A DNA stretch of 38,683 bases from Alphaproteobacteria bacterium (GTDB taxonomy: Bacteria; Pseudomonadota; Alphaproteobacteria; Rs-D84), in NCBI GenBank assembly GCA_015062545.1, contig SUUL01000009.1, positions 1 to 38,683 on the forward strand, written 5' to 3'. Shown here one piece after another: positions 25,093 through 32,761 of this stretch. The notes below the pieces were generated by a model. That model made no database searches and was not told the DNA's origin. It saw only the letters and a list, made by a program, of their open reading frames with translations. The position numbers were made by a program, and so were the translations under genes. Numbering within the stretch: position 1 is the stretch's first letter; each line of letters starts with the position of its first letter.

Positions 25093-25121
25093 ATTATACC
25101 ATAAATAAATTGACAAAGAAA
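25093..25121 (-). promoter_or_regulatory. Candidate promoter of the phosphofructokinase gene
   Basis: On the minus strand a perfect TATAAT (25098-25093) has a weak TTTCTT (25121-25116) 17 bases upstream. AGGGGA lies just before the start codon. Confidence 0.5.
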
Positions 25122-25137
25122 TATTATTTGCAATAAT
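25110..25137 (+). promoter_or_regulatory. Promoter of the LysM gene
   Basis: A perfect TTGACA (25110-25115), a 16-base spacer and AATAAT (25132-25137, 5/6). It overlaps the divergent phosphofructokinase promoter. Confidence 0.6.
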
Positions 25138-25179
25138 TTGTCCAAGTTAAAATAATTTCAATTTTCAGGAGTTTCTGGT

Positions 25180-26328
25180 ATGGCCAAAAAAGATAAAAAT
25201 AACATGGGAAAAACAAAACGTTCCACAGATGATTTAATCGATGGGGCAATCGCACAGCAAAATGATTGGTTGGAAAATCGCCGTGAATATACACGTGGAT
25301 TTCTGAAGGCGTTGGATACGTTTGCAAAGCCGTCAAATAAAAAAGAAAATGTATCTGATGCGACAGAACAAAAAAATACCAGAAAAGAAAAAAATCGCCG
25401 TATATTGAAAGCTTATTGGTTCCCAATCACATGTGCGTTGATTGTAGTATTAATTGCAATTTGGGTGATGTTTATTCGTGGCACAACAGAACCGCGTGTC
25501 GTGGTGGTGCCCGCAATACCAGAACCTGTGGTGCAAAAGGTTGAAGAAATTAAAACGCCTGAATTTGATATTGTTCGCATCGAAAAAGATGGTGGTATTG
25601 TTATCGCAGGACGTTGGTTGCCACATCAGAATATTTCGATTGTTTCTAATGGCAAAGTAATCGCCACAGAACGCACAGATTGGCGTGGGGAATTTGTTTA
25701 TGCGCCTGCAACTGCATGGAAGGCAGGTAACTATACAATCGCCCTGTTGGGGACAGATCCAGAAGTTAAATCCGCAGATAAAGTGTTTGTATATATTTCC
25801 GAAGCGGGCGCAAAAAGTTCTTTGTCTTTGTTGATGACCAAAGATGGCAGTACTGTTCTGCAATCGCCAGTTGTTTTGCAAGATGGCGATTTGCGTGTGT
25901 CCAAGATTGACTATTTGGATAATGGGCGTTTGGTTGTAACAGGTGATGCGTTACCCAGATTGCGTGTGTCAATGGCAATGAATGGTAAATATTTGGGGTT
26001 CGCACGCGTGTCTGACCATAAACATTTCGGATTGGGCGCGGATATTGATGAGTTGGAGCCAGGTAAAGAATATAATCTGGCGGTACGTTTGCACGATGGT
26101 GATGGTAAAACAGTTTCTGCGGTAATGCACAGATTTGTTATGCCAGAAATGACGGGCGATGATGATACTTATTATACCGTGCGCCGTGGGGATTGCTTGT
26201 GGGTAATTGCACGTAACTTCTTGCGCCGTGGTTTGTTATTTAGTATTATTGCAGAACGTAATAATATAACAGACCCAGATTTGATTTTCCCAAAACAGGA
26301 ATTGCAAATCCCAACAGATGCAAAATAA
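25180..26328 (+). CDS. Membrane-anchored LysM-domain protein
   Basis: 382 residues. A basic cytoplasmic region of about 78 residues is followed by one membrane helix (about 80-100). Two beta-sandwich-like segments then lie in the periplasm, with FDIVRIEKDGGIVIAGRWLP and TDWRGEFVYAP typical of an alphaproteobacterial group of Ig-like plus LysM proteins. The C-terminal LysM domain (about 334-379) starts YYTVRRGDCLWVIA and includes the N-x-I-x-D-P-D-x-I-x-P pattern that binds peptidoglycan glycan chains. It probably links the inner membrane to the cell wall. The start has CAGGAG upstream. Single gene between its own promoter and the next operon. Enzymatic motifs are absent, so the role is structural or regulatory by inference. 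Confidence 0.9.
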   Translation: MAKKDKNNMGKTKRSTDDLIDGAIAQQNDWLENRREYTRGFLKALDTFAKPSNKKENVSDATEQKNTRKEKNRRILKAYWFPITCALIVVLIAIWVMFIRGTTEPRVVVVPAIPEPVVQKVEEIKTPEFDIVRIEKDGGIVIAGRWLPHQNISIVSNGKVIATERTDWRGEFVYAPATAWKAGNYTIALLGTDPEVKSADKVFVYISEAGAKSSLSLLMTKDGSTVLQSPVVLQDGDLRVSKIDYLDNGRLVVTGDALPRLRVSMAMNGKYLGFARVSDHKHFGLGADIDELEPGKEYNLAVRLHDGDGKTVSAVMHRFVMPEMTGDDDTYYTVRRGDCLWVIARNFLRRGLLFSIIAERNNITDPDLIFPKQELQIPTDAK

Positions 26329-26393
26329 GCAAGAAATGAATTTGTTATAATTTAGTCTGGTTGTGTGTGGGGAATAATAAACCCTTTATGGGT

Positions 26394-26422
26394 TTGACAT
26401 ATTCGCTTGGTGGGGGTATCAT
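26394..26422 (+). promoter_or_regulatory. Candidate promoter ending right before the DUF2155 start codon
   Basis: A perfect TTGACA (26394-26399), a 17-base spacer and TATCAT (26417-26422, 5/6). The expected transcription start is 26429-26430, the first base of the ATG. This would give a leaderless message. A second TATAAT at 26346-26351 without a good -35 could give a longer leader. Confidence 0.45.
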
Positions 26423-26429
26423 AAAGAAG

Positions 26430-26774
26430 ATGAAAAAAATAATAATATATTTGATTGTGTGTGTAATGCCATGTTTGGCAAATGCCTATATTAATCGTGA
26501 CGCGGCGGTTTTACGTGTCATGAACAAAGATGCCGGCAAGGTGCAAGAAATTGTTATCCCTGTGGGCCAGGAAATTCAGTTTGAAAAGCTGTTTATTAAT
26601 ATGCGTACGTGCAAGCAGTCTGACCCTTTTGATGCAGAAAACTTCTGGGCGTTTGTTGAAATCGCAGAATCCGACAAGGGACTATTATTTAGTAATTGGA
26701 TGAACCGTAATGAACCTGGGGAAAATCCGTTGCAGCATCCTGATTATGATGTGTGGTTGGTTCGGTGCGAATAA
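26430..26774 (+). CDS. DUF2155 secreted protein
   Basis: 114 residues. Signal peptide with cleavage after ANA at about residue 19. The mature part has the DUF2155 features: V-x-N/D-K-x-x-G-K-x-x-E-I-x-x-P-V-G near the start, a Cys after the V/M-R segment (MRTC), and the C-terminal signature FSNWMNRNEPGENPLQHP followed by YDVW and a final Cys. Two Cys in the mature chain probably form a disulfide. The family is nearly restricted to alphaproteobacteria, periplasmic and of unknown role. The ATG at 26430 is chosen over earlier in-frame ATGs because it gives a clean signal peptide and has AAAGAAG in front. First gene of the run leading to tsaD and xseA. Confidence 0.88.
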   Translation: MKKIIIYLIVCVMPCLANAYINRDAAVLRVMNKDAGKVQEIVIPVGQEIQFEKLFINMRTCKQSDPFDAENFWAFVEIAESDKGLLFSNWMNRNEPGENPLQHPDYDVWLVRCE

Positions 26775-26783
26775 GGTGTCGCT

Positions 26784-27176
26784 ATGAAAGTCAAAAGCTT
26801 AACGGGGTTTATGTTGGGGAATGAACGTTGTGCGCATCATATTGGCAGTGTGTGGGCAGATTATGATACCAGGGTTTGGATATGCCCTAATTTAGCCAAG
26901 GCGGAAAAGGTGCTGCAGAATTCGCAACAAAATCGTTTAGAGCCTGCCACGATGTGGACGACTATATATCAAATACATGCCAAGGATATTGTGTGCGAAC
27001 AGTCTGGAAATGGATTGTTATATACAAATACACCAACAAAAATTATTGTGGATAGAATTGTCGCACACCACGAACCGCGTGTAAAGACAGAACAAGAGTT
27101 GCTGAATAATGTACGCAGTACCAGGCAGAAATTTATGAGATTGTTAGAGGGATTAAATAAAGAGGATGAAAAATGA
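26784..27176 (+). CDS. Hypothetical protein (130 residues)
   Basis: Not recognised. The start has AAGGTG seven to eight bases upstream and follows the DUF2155 gene by nine bases. No signal peptide or membrane helix. It has three Cys (16, 34, 71), a central region rich in Ile/Thr/Tyr, and a basic helical C-terminus from about residue 95. Its last four bases overlap the start of the next gene, so these genes are co-translated. Confidence 0.78.
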   Translation: MKVKSLTGFMLGNERCAHHIGSVWADYDTRVWICPNLAKAEKVLQNSQQNRLEPATMWTTIYQIHAKDIVCEQSGNGLLYTNTPTKIIVDRIVAHHEPRVKTEQELLNNVRSTRQKFMRLLEGLNKEDEK

Positions 27177-27478
27177 ACTTTGTAAAAAAATATTTCAAAT
27201 TATTTATTGGCGTTGGTGTACTGATTTTGGTGTTGGTCGTATTCTTTTTTGCACAACGCAGCGGTGTGTTGGAATCTGGAACATTAAAGGATTGGCGTGC
27301 AGCCCCCATGGACAGACGTATCGCGGCCGCGCAAATCATGACGGGCGAAGGTAAAAATATAGATTTGTTGGTGGCTTGTGTTGATAAAATGGCGACTTTG
27401 CCGGATAGTGGGGAAATGGCTGTGCGTGATGCGGCATCTTTGTGTCATACAGGAATAAAATTAAAAGAAAATTTGTAA
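27173..27478 (+). CDS. Small single-pass membrane protein
   Basis: 101 residues, not recognised. A short basic start, one membrane helix (about residues 9-27) and a soluble part of about 70 residues, probably periplasmic, with two Cys (69 and 91) that could form a disulfide. ATGA overlap with the preceding gene, and one base before the tsaD start. Positive residues before the helix suggest N-in topology. Confidence 0.78.
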   Translation: MNFVKKYFKLFIGVGVLILVLVVFFFAQRSGVLESGTLKDWRAAPMDRRIAAAQIMTGEGKNIDLLVACVDKMATLPDSGEMAVRDAASLCHTGIKLKENL

Positions 27479-27479
27479 A

Positions 27480-28601
27480 ATGACTGATGAAAAAATTATT
27501 CAAATGGATATGGGAACTTTGACGGGCGATGTGTGCGACAATCGCCCCGCCCTGTGTTTGGGTATAGAATCTTCTTGTGATGAAACGTCTGCGGCATTGG
27601 TGGATTCAAACAGAAATATTCTGGCGCATATTATCTATTCCCAAATTCCAGAACATCAAAAATATGGTGGGGTCGTTCCAGAACTGGCGGCGCGCGCACA
27701 TATATTGGCAATAGATGCAGTTGTGAATCAAACGTTGGCACGCGCAGGAAAAAACATAGATGATATTGACGTTGTGGCGGCAACCGCAGGCCCAGGATTA
27801 ATCGGCGGTGTTCTGGTTGGATGGATGGCAGCAACCGGTATTGCACAGTCTGCCGGTAAACCATTGATTGCTGTTAATCATTTAGAAGGACACGCATTGG
27901 TGCCGCGTTTGCGCGCAACATTGGCGGATGGAACAGATGCGCCACGTGGTGTGGAATTTCCCTATTTGTTAATGTTGGCATCTGGGGGACATTGTCAGAT
28001 TTTGTTGGTGCGTGGTGTTGGGCAATATGAACTGGTCGGGCAGACCTTGGATGACAGCGCAGGCGAAGCATTTGATAAAGTTGCAAAAATGTTGGGTTTG
28101 GGTTACCCAGGTGGGCCAATCGTGGATGCGCGTGCGCAGCAAGGTAATCCAAAAGCGTTTAGATTCCCGCGCCCGCTGTGTGATAAACCGGGGTGTGATT
28201 TTTCATTCAGTGGTATAAAAACTGCGGCGCGTACATTCTTGGAACGTGCGGAAATGCCCCTGACAGAAAAATATATTAATGATTTTTGCGCATCGTTTCA
28301 GGCGGCGGTTGTAGATTGTATAACAAATCGCTTGGAAAATGCATTAAAAGATGAACGTGTGCGTCACGGCGCGCCGCAGACGCTGGTTGTGGCAGGCGGT
28401 GTGGCAAAAAACAGTGCCATTCGTGCCGCGATGGAAAAAATGGCAATAAAAAACAATATGATATTTGCTGCGCCGCCAATGAATTTATGCACAGATAATG
28501 GCGCGATGATTGCGTGGGCCGGGTTGGAAAACTATGCGGTTGGCAAGGTTGTACATGAACCTATTGCGCCACGTCCCAGATGGCCATTGACAGAATTATA
28601 A
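27480..28601 (+). CDS. tsaD: tRNA N6-adenosine threonylcarbamoyltransferase TsaD
   Basis: 373 residues. It transfers the threonylcarbamoyl group made by TsaC to A37 of ANN-reading tRNAs, with TsaB and TsaE. The ASKHA core starts LGIESSCDETSAAL (27-40). The metal ligands are His134 and His138 in NHLEGHAL and Asp339 in CTDNGAM. The segments SGGHCQ, DDSAGEAFDKVAKMLGLGYPGG and FSFSGIKTA are all canonical. The first 24 residues are an extension compared with the usual M-x-V-L-G-I-E start; in-frame ATGs at 27504 and 27510 are alternatives, since no strong binding site precedes 27480. tsaB, tsaC and tsaE are not in the window. Co-transcribed with its small neighbours. Confidence 0.96.
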   Translation: MTDEKIIQMDMGTLTGDVCDNRPALCLGIESSCDETSAALVDSNRNILAHIIYSQIPEHQKYGGVVPELAARAHILAIDAVVNQTLARAGKNIDDIDVVAATAGPGLIGGVLVGWMAATGIAQSAGKPLIAVNHLEGHALVPRLRATLADGTDAPRGVEFPYLLMLASGGHCQILLVRGVGQYELVGQTLDDSAGEAFDKVAKMLGLGYPGGPIVDARAQQGNPKAFRFPRPLCDKPGCDFSFSGIKTAARTFLERAEMPLTEKYINDFCASFQAAVVDCITNRLENALKDERVRHGAPQTLVVAGGVAKNSAIRAAMEKMAIKNNMIFAAPPMNLCTDNGAMIAWAGLENYAVGKVVHEPIAPRPRWPLTEL

Positions 28602-28638
28602 ATTGAAAAATTCCCAGAAGTGTGTTAACCTGTTCTGC

Positions 28639-29127
28639 ATGGACAGGAACAAGGAAGATTTTTATAAGTCCGCAACACGTAAATTGCTGAATCAGTTGGA
28701 TACAATGAATATGAATCCAACGGACAGGTTGGCTGCAAAAAAACTGACGTTGTTGTTCCGTAATAAATTCCAAGATTATGATGTAAAGATGGCTACCTTT
28801 GGGCCGGATTTGAATTATGACATTTCAATGTTTTCGTATGATGCAGACGGTTTCTGCAAGGCTTCAAGCTTTACATTTATGAATCAGATGGGGCCAAAAG
28901 ATTGGCAACTGATGTATATTGATGAATTGTGGACGTTTGGGCCACATCATTTCTTGATGCATTTGCCCAGTCGCCAGGTGTTTGATTTGACCGCAGATCA
29001 ATATACTATTTATGGTATAGAAGTTCCGTATAATATGGGGTATCCCGTGCAGCTGAATAAAAATGAACGACAAAGCGCAGAACGATTTGCGGCTGCGTTG
29101 GCGCTGAACCAAAAACAAAACGATTAA
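28639..29127 (+). CDS. Unknown protein with a possible papain-like Cys-His-Asp order
   Basis: 162 residues from the ATG at 28639; an in-frame TTG at 28603 would add 12. The binding site is weak either way. No signal peptide. The first 60 residues are basic and helical. The middle has DGFCKASSF, then about 30 residues later GPHHFLMHL, then VFDLTADQY. This C...H...D order with the D-L-T-A-D-Q pattern resembles small NlpC/transglutaminase-like cysteine hydrolases. The resemblance is by eye and the fold is inference. It lies 37 bases after tsaD and three bases before xseA, so it is in the same transcript. No function is claimed. Confidence 0.78.
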   Translation: MDRNKEDFYKSATRKLLNQLDTMNMNPTDRLAAKKLTLLFRNKFQDYDVKMATFGPDLNYDISMFSYDADGFCKASSFTFMNQMGPKDWQLMYIDELWTFGPHHFLMHLPSRQVFDLTADQYTIYGIEVPYNMGYPVQLNKNERQSAERFAAALALNQKQND

Positions 29128-29130
29128 GAT

Positions 29131-30363
29131 ATGCAAAAACCAGAACCTTTTGTAAGTGGAGATATGATTTTTAGTGTGACAGATGCATCCGCATTGTTGA
29201 AAGGGGTTGTGGAAACAGCATTTCCGCGCATAAAAATTCGTGGGGAATTATCGCAAATTACGCGTGCAACATCTGGACATATTTATATGACAATCAAAGA
29301 TTCTGGCGCGGCAATTTCTGTAATCGTATGGCGCGGTACACCAATATCTTTCAAATTAGAAGAAGGGATGGAGGTTGTTCTGACCGGACGATTTACGACA
29401 TATCCTGCGCGCAGCAATTATCAGATTATTGCCAGTGAAATTGAAATGGCAGGTGTTGGGGCAATCTTGAAAATGCTGGAAGAGCGTAAACAAAAACTGG
29501 CACGCGAAGGGCTGTTTGATGAGTCGCGCAAGAAGCCCCTGCCCCGATTGCCACAAGTTATTGGGGTGGTTACCAGTCCAACCGGTGCCGCGTTCCAAGA
29601 TATTCAAAATCGTTTGCGTGAAAGATTTCCGGTGCGCGTGATGCTGTATCCTGCAACAGTTCAAGGTGCCACGGCTGCCGCAGAAGTTGCCGCGGGTATT
29701 GAATACTTTAATCGTATGAATAATGTGGATGTTATTATTGTGGCACGTGGTGGTGGGGCATTAGAAGATTTATTACCCTTTTCTGAAGAGATTGTTGTGC
29801 GTGCCGCCGCAGCCAGTAAAATACCATTGATTTCTGGGGTTGGACACGAACCGGACTGGATGTTAATTGATTTTGCCGCAGATTATCGTGCGCCAACACC
29901 GACCGGTGCCGCCGAAGCTGTGGTGCCAACAAAATTGGCTTTGATTCAAGAGTTGGATAATATGTGGGTACGTTTGTCTGGCAATTTTATGACACGCTTG
30001 GAAAATGCAAAACAACGTGTTGAATCAATTAATATTAAAAGTCCGCAACAGCTTGTTATGGAACATGCACAACGTTTGGATGATATAGGACGTACGATGA
30101 ATGTTTTTTTGGGGGCAAAATTGACTGTGGCGCATCAAAAAATGGCTGTAATATCAAATTTGCCAAATATTTTACAAAATCGTATGTCGGTCTTGACACA
30201 GTCGTTGTCACATTTGGGGCAGATGTTGGGGTCGCTGTCGTATAAAAGTGTTTTGTCGCGTGGGTATGCGATTGTGCGTGATGCAGATGGCAAGATTATC
30301 AGTCGCAGCGATGCAGGGGTGCCTGCAGTAATCGAATTTGCAGATGGTGTTGTGAAAGTATAA
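29131..30363 (+). CDS. xseA: Exodeoxyribonuclease VII large subunit XseA
   Basis: 410 residues. It cuts single-stranded DNA from both ends as a complex with XseB. The N-terminal OB domain is at about 10-110 (with RGELSQITRATSGHIYMTIKD). The catalytic core has IGVVTSPTGAAFQDI, DVIIVARGGGALEDLLPF and GHEPDW, then DFAADYRAPTPTGAAE. A helical, coiled-coil region for the small subunit and a C-terminal beta segment (SVLSRGYAIV) follow. Slightly shorter than E. coli XseA (456). xseB, which often lies nearby, is not in the window; the 83-residue gene that follows is not XseB. The gene completes a repair theme with the recN/addA operon on the other strand. Confidence 0.95.
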   Translation: MQKPEPFVSGDMIFSVTDASALLKGVVETAFPRIKIRGELSQITRATSGHIYMTIKDSGAAISVIVWRGTPISFKLEEGMEVVLTGRFTTYPARSNYQIIASEIEMAGVGAILKMLEERKQKLAREGLFDESRKKPLPRLPQVIGVVTSPTGAAFQDIQNRLRERFPVRVMLYPATVQGATAAAEVAAGIEYFNRMNNVDVIIVARGGGALEDLLPFSEEIVVRAAAASKIPLISGVGHEPDWMLIDFAADYRAPTPTGAAEAVVPTKLALIQELDNMWVRLSGNFMTRLENAKQRVESINIKSPQQLVMEHAQRLDDIGRTMNVFLGAKLTVAHQKMAVISNLPNILQNRMSVLTQSLSHLGQMLGSLSYKSVLSRGYAIVRDADGKIISRSDAGVPAVIEFADGVVKV

Positions 30364-30372
30364 AGGTGTATT

Positions 30373-30624
30373 ATGAAATATTGCAATGGTTGCAGTGAAC
30401 GTTGTAAATTGGGTTATACAATAACAGATGGGGCGCGTCATATTGCGCCATGTGTTGGTGGGGTTACATATTGGGTTTATGACATTTATTCATCGGGAAT
30501 ACAACGGGTCTTGTTTGAACGTGTTGCAGATACCGCCACAGCAAGGGCGCATCAGGTGACTTTGGCCGTCAAACGTGCCAAGGATATTGCCAGATATTGC
30601 ACAGAACAAAAATGTCAAAGATAA
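30373..30624 (+). CDS. Small Cys-rich protein with CxxCxxxC
   Basis: 83 residues, not recognised. The start has AAAGGTG seven bases upstream and follows xseA by nine bases. It has Cys4, 7, 11, 27, 76 and 81. The early C-x2-C-x3-C looks like a metal or iron-sulfur ligand set. The middle is aromatic and Gly-rich, the last 30 residues are basic and helical. No signal peptide. It is not XseB: it lacks the acidic helical hairpin of that family. Last gene of the operon, closed by a hairpin. Confidence 0.75.
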   Translation: MKYCNGCSERCKLGYTITDGARHIAPCVGGVTYWVYDIYSSGIQRVLFERVADTATARAHQVTLAVKRAKDIARYCTEQKCQR

Positions 30625-30648
30625 ATCCCGCGTTTGCGGGATTTTTTA
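30623..30648. terminator. Bidirectional rho-independent terminator
   Basis: AAATCCCGC (30623-30631), loop GTTT and GCGGGATTT (30636-30644) followed by T. It lies between the convergent 30373 gene and recN and overlaps both ends. Confidence 0.88.
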
Positions 30649-32298
30649 TCCTTTTATCAATGTTTTCGCCATGGTAATGGATTCAGGGGTTATTTCGGCA
30701 CCACTGATTATGCGGGCAACTTCGTTTATGCGGTCGTCATCCATTATTTCGTGCACGGATGTTGTTGTTTTGTTGTCTGTGACAGATTTTGATATTTTGA
30801 AGTGGTGGTCGGCAAAGCCTGCAACTTGGGCAGAATGGGTAATAACCAGTGCCTGATTTGCAGATGCCAATTTGTTTAGGCGTGCGCCCACCGCAGATGC
30901 GGTCGCGCCACTGATACCTGTGTCAATTTCATCAAATACAAATGTGTGTGTGTCATTAGTGCCCGCCAATACCACGCGCATTGCCAACATTAAACGTGCC
31001 AGTTCGCCACCAGATGCGGCACGATGTAGTGGTGCAAATGGTGCGCCGGGGTTGGTTTTTATCATGAATGTTATATCATCTGTGCCATACGATGATGGCG
31101 TGGTTTCTGTAATATCAACAGTAAAATCTGCGTTCCCCAGTTTCAAATCTGGTAATTCATGTAACAGCTGTGTGCGTAATTTTGTGGCCGCGGAAATTCG
31201 TGCATTGTGTAAATCGGATGCGGCGTTGATAAATTCTGAACGTGCTGTTTTTAGTATTGTGGTCAGTTTTTGTAATTCCGCATCTGAATTGTCGATTGCG
31301 TTCAACTGTGTGGACATTTCACGTAATTTTTCGGGCAATTCGTCCGCAGTTACGCGATGTTTTCTGGCCGCTGCGCGTATTGCAAACAAGCGTTCTTCGA
31401 TTGAATCCATGTCGTCCATGTCGGTGGATTTGGGGGTTAAAGATTGACTGATTTCTGCGATGGATTCTGCCACGGCATACAACCTGTCAATCTGTTCAGA
31501 ATATGGGTTTTCGTCACCGCGAATACGTTGCAGTATGTGGGCAACATTGAATATTTGCGAATCCAGTGAATTGCCATGTGGGGATAATGCCTCTAGTGCT
31601 TCGTTCAAAATAGCAGTGTTTTTTTCGGCATTCATCATGTTTGCGCGCTTTGTCGCCAGTGACTCTTCTTCGCCGGGTTGTGGATTTAATGCACGCAATT
31701 CGGCAACGTTATGTTCCAAAAATTCACGTTCGGATGCACTGCGTTCTAGTAATTCTTGTAATTCGGCAAGGCGCTTTTGTGTGCAGTTGTATGTATGATA
31801 TTTTTCTTTAACGTTTTGTAAAATCTGTTTGAAATCACTGATATTATTTTCTGCAAACAAATCCAATGTTTGACGATGTGTTGTTTGGTTTAATAATGTA
31901 TGATTGGCGAATTGACCATGGATTTCAACCAATGTATCCCCAACGGATTTTAGGGTCTTTATAGATACGGGGGTGTCATTAATCCACGCCCTGCTTTTTC
32001 CGTCCGCCGCCAATGTACGGCGCAAAATCAGGCCGTCAGAACAGTCAATGTCGTATTCGGACAAAATCGTATTTGCGTCTGATGGCACATAATCAAATTC
32101 TGCGATAACAGATGCACTGTCGCAGCCATGACGCACCAGTCCAATATCAGATCGGGCCCCCAGTGCCAATGACAGTGCATCCATTAAAATACTTTTTCCT
32201 GCACCCGTTTCACCGGTAAGTACGTTCAACCCAACGCCGAATTCCAAATTCAGTTTTTCAATTAATACGATGTTAGAAATACTTAATCCAATTAACAT
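30646..32298 (-). CDS. recN: DNA repair protein RecN
   Basis: 550 residues, an SMC-like ATPase that acts early in double-strand break repair. Walker A is GETGAGKS (29-36) in the N-terminal half, a long coiled coil lies between about 150 and 370, the ABC signature is SGGELARLMLAMR, and Walker B is TFVFDEIDTGISG near 455-470. Normal length and all motifs present. It starts seven bases after the stop of the nuclease gene and is the last gene of the operon, ending at the bidirectional hairpin. Joining recN to an AddA-type helicase and nuclease gives a coherent break-repair operon. Confidence 0.96.
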   Translation of the reverse strand: MLIGLSISNIVLIEKLNLEFGVGLNVLTGETGAGKSILMDALSLALGARSDIGLVRHGCDSASVIAEFDYVPSDANTILSEYDIDCSDGLILRRTLAADGKSRAWINDTPVSIKTLKSVGDTLVEIHGQFANHTLLNQTTHRQTLDLFAENNISDFKQILQNVKEKYHTYNCTQKRLAELQELLERSASEREFLEHNVAELRALNPQPGEEESLATKRANMMNAEKNTAILNEALEALSPHGNSLDSQIFNVAHILQRIRGDENPYSEQIDRLYAVAESIAEISQSLTPKSTDMDDMDSIEERLFAIRAAARKHRVTADELPEKLREMSTQLNAIDNSDAELQKLTTILKTARSEFINAASDLHNARISAATKLRTQLLHELPDLKLGNADFTVDITETTPSSYGTDDITFMIKTNPGAPFAPLHRAASGGELARLMLAMRVVLAGTNDTHTFVFDEIDTGISGATASAVGARLNKLASANQALVITHSAQVAGFADHHFKISKSVTDNKTTTSVHEIMDDDRINEVARIISGAEITPESITMAKTLIKG

Positions 32299-32305
32299 GC
32301 CAGGA

Positions 32306-32761
32306 TTATAGCGGTTTTATGTGTACATTTTCCAGTGAAAAATCATGTGTCCACAAGATATATCCGCGAATCTTGTATGTTGCATATATTGCACGCAACA
32401 ATAAGGCGTATTCATTAATCTGTGCAATATACATGTTGCGATAAGTATCGCGATTTGTGTCTGTTTTATAATCCAGGATATGTATTGTATTTGTGTTATC
32501 GTCAATCGTCAGGCGGTCGATGCGGCGACTGATAAAACGGCCGTTTATAGTACCTGCGATTGGAACTTCTGTTCGAGATTTTGCAGTGAATAACTTTGCG
32601 ATTTCAGGGACAGCATAAATCTTTGCAACCAAGTCCGCGTCACCGTGTGTGTTTGTGCCATCAATATATACGCGCTGTAAACGTTGGTGCATTTTTGTGC
32701 CGGTGTCCGTTGCGTGTTTTGTTTGTTCATGCGCGCGCAAAAGTTTATGCAATGTCGTCAT
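32306..32761 (-). CDS. Stand-alone RecB/AddA-type PD-(D/E)xK nuclease
   Basis: 151 residues. The nuclease motif set of the AddA/RecB C-terminal domain is complete: His25 near GTKMHQRL, Glu65, Asp82 in R-R-I-D-R-L, the D-Y-K triad (97-99) in ILDYKT, and Q114-x3-Y118. In AddA this domain is fused behind the helicase; here it is a separate gene in another frame. Its ATG lies inside the last codons of the helicase gene (17-base overlap) and has its own site CAGGA seven bases upstream. That points to a real split with translational coupling rather than a sequencing slip. It probably binds the helicase to rebuild an AddA-like helicase-nuclease. Seven bases later recN begins. Confidence 0.9.
   Translation of the reverse strand: MTTLHKLLRAHEQTKHATDTGTKMHQRLQRVYIDGTNTHGDADLVAKIYAVPEIAKLFTAKSRTEVPIAGTINGRFISRRIDRLTIDDNTNTIHILDYKTDTNRDTYRNMYIAQINEYALLLRAIYATYKIRGYILWTHDFSLENVHIKPL

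Noticed and set aside
26379-26395. Stem AAACCC / GGGTTT as terminator of the LysM gene
   Set aside because: Six pairs and no T-run; its second half overlaps the TTGACA of the DUF2155 promoter.
26784-27478. Two small overlapping genes as a toxin-antitoxin pair
   Set aside because: Overlap and size are suggestive, but the second is a membrane protein with a likely periplasmic domain and neither has a known toxin or DNA-binding pattern.
30373-30624. Small gene after xseA read as xseB
   Set aside because: Size fits, but it is Cys-rich with an aromatic middle and lacks the acidic helical hairpin typical of XseB.
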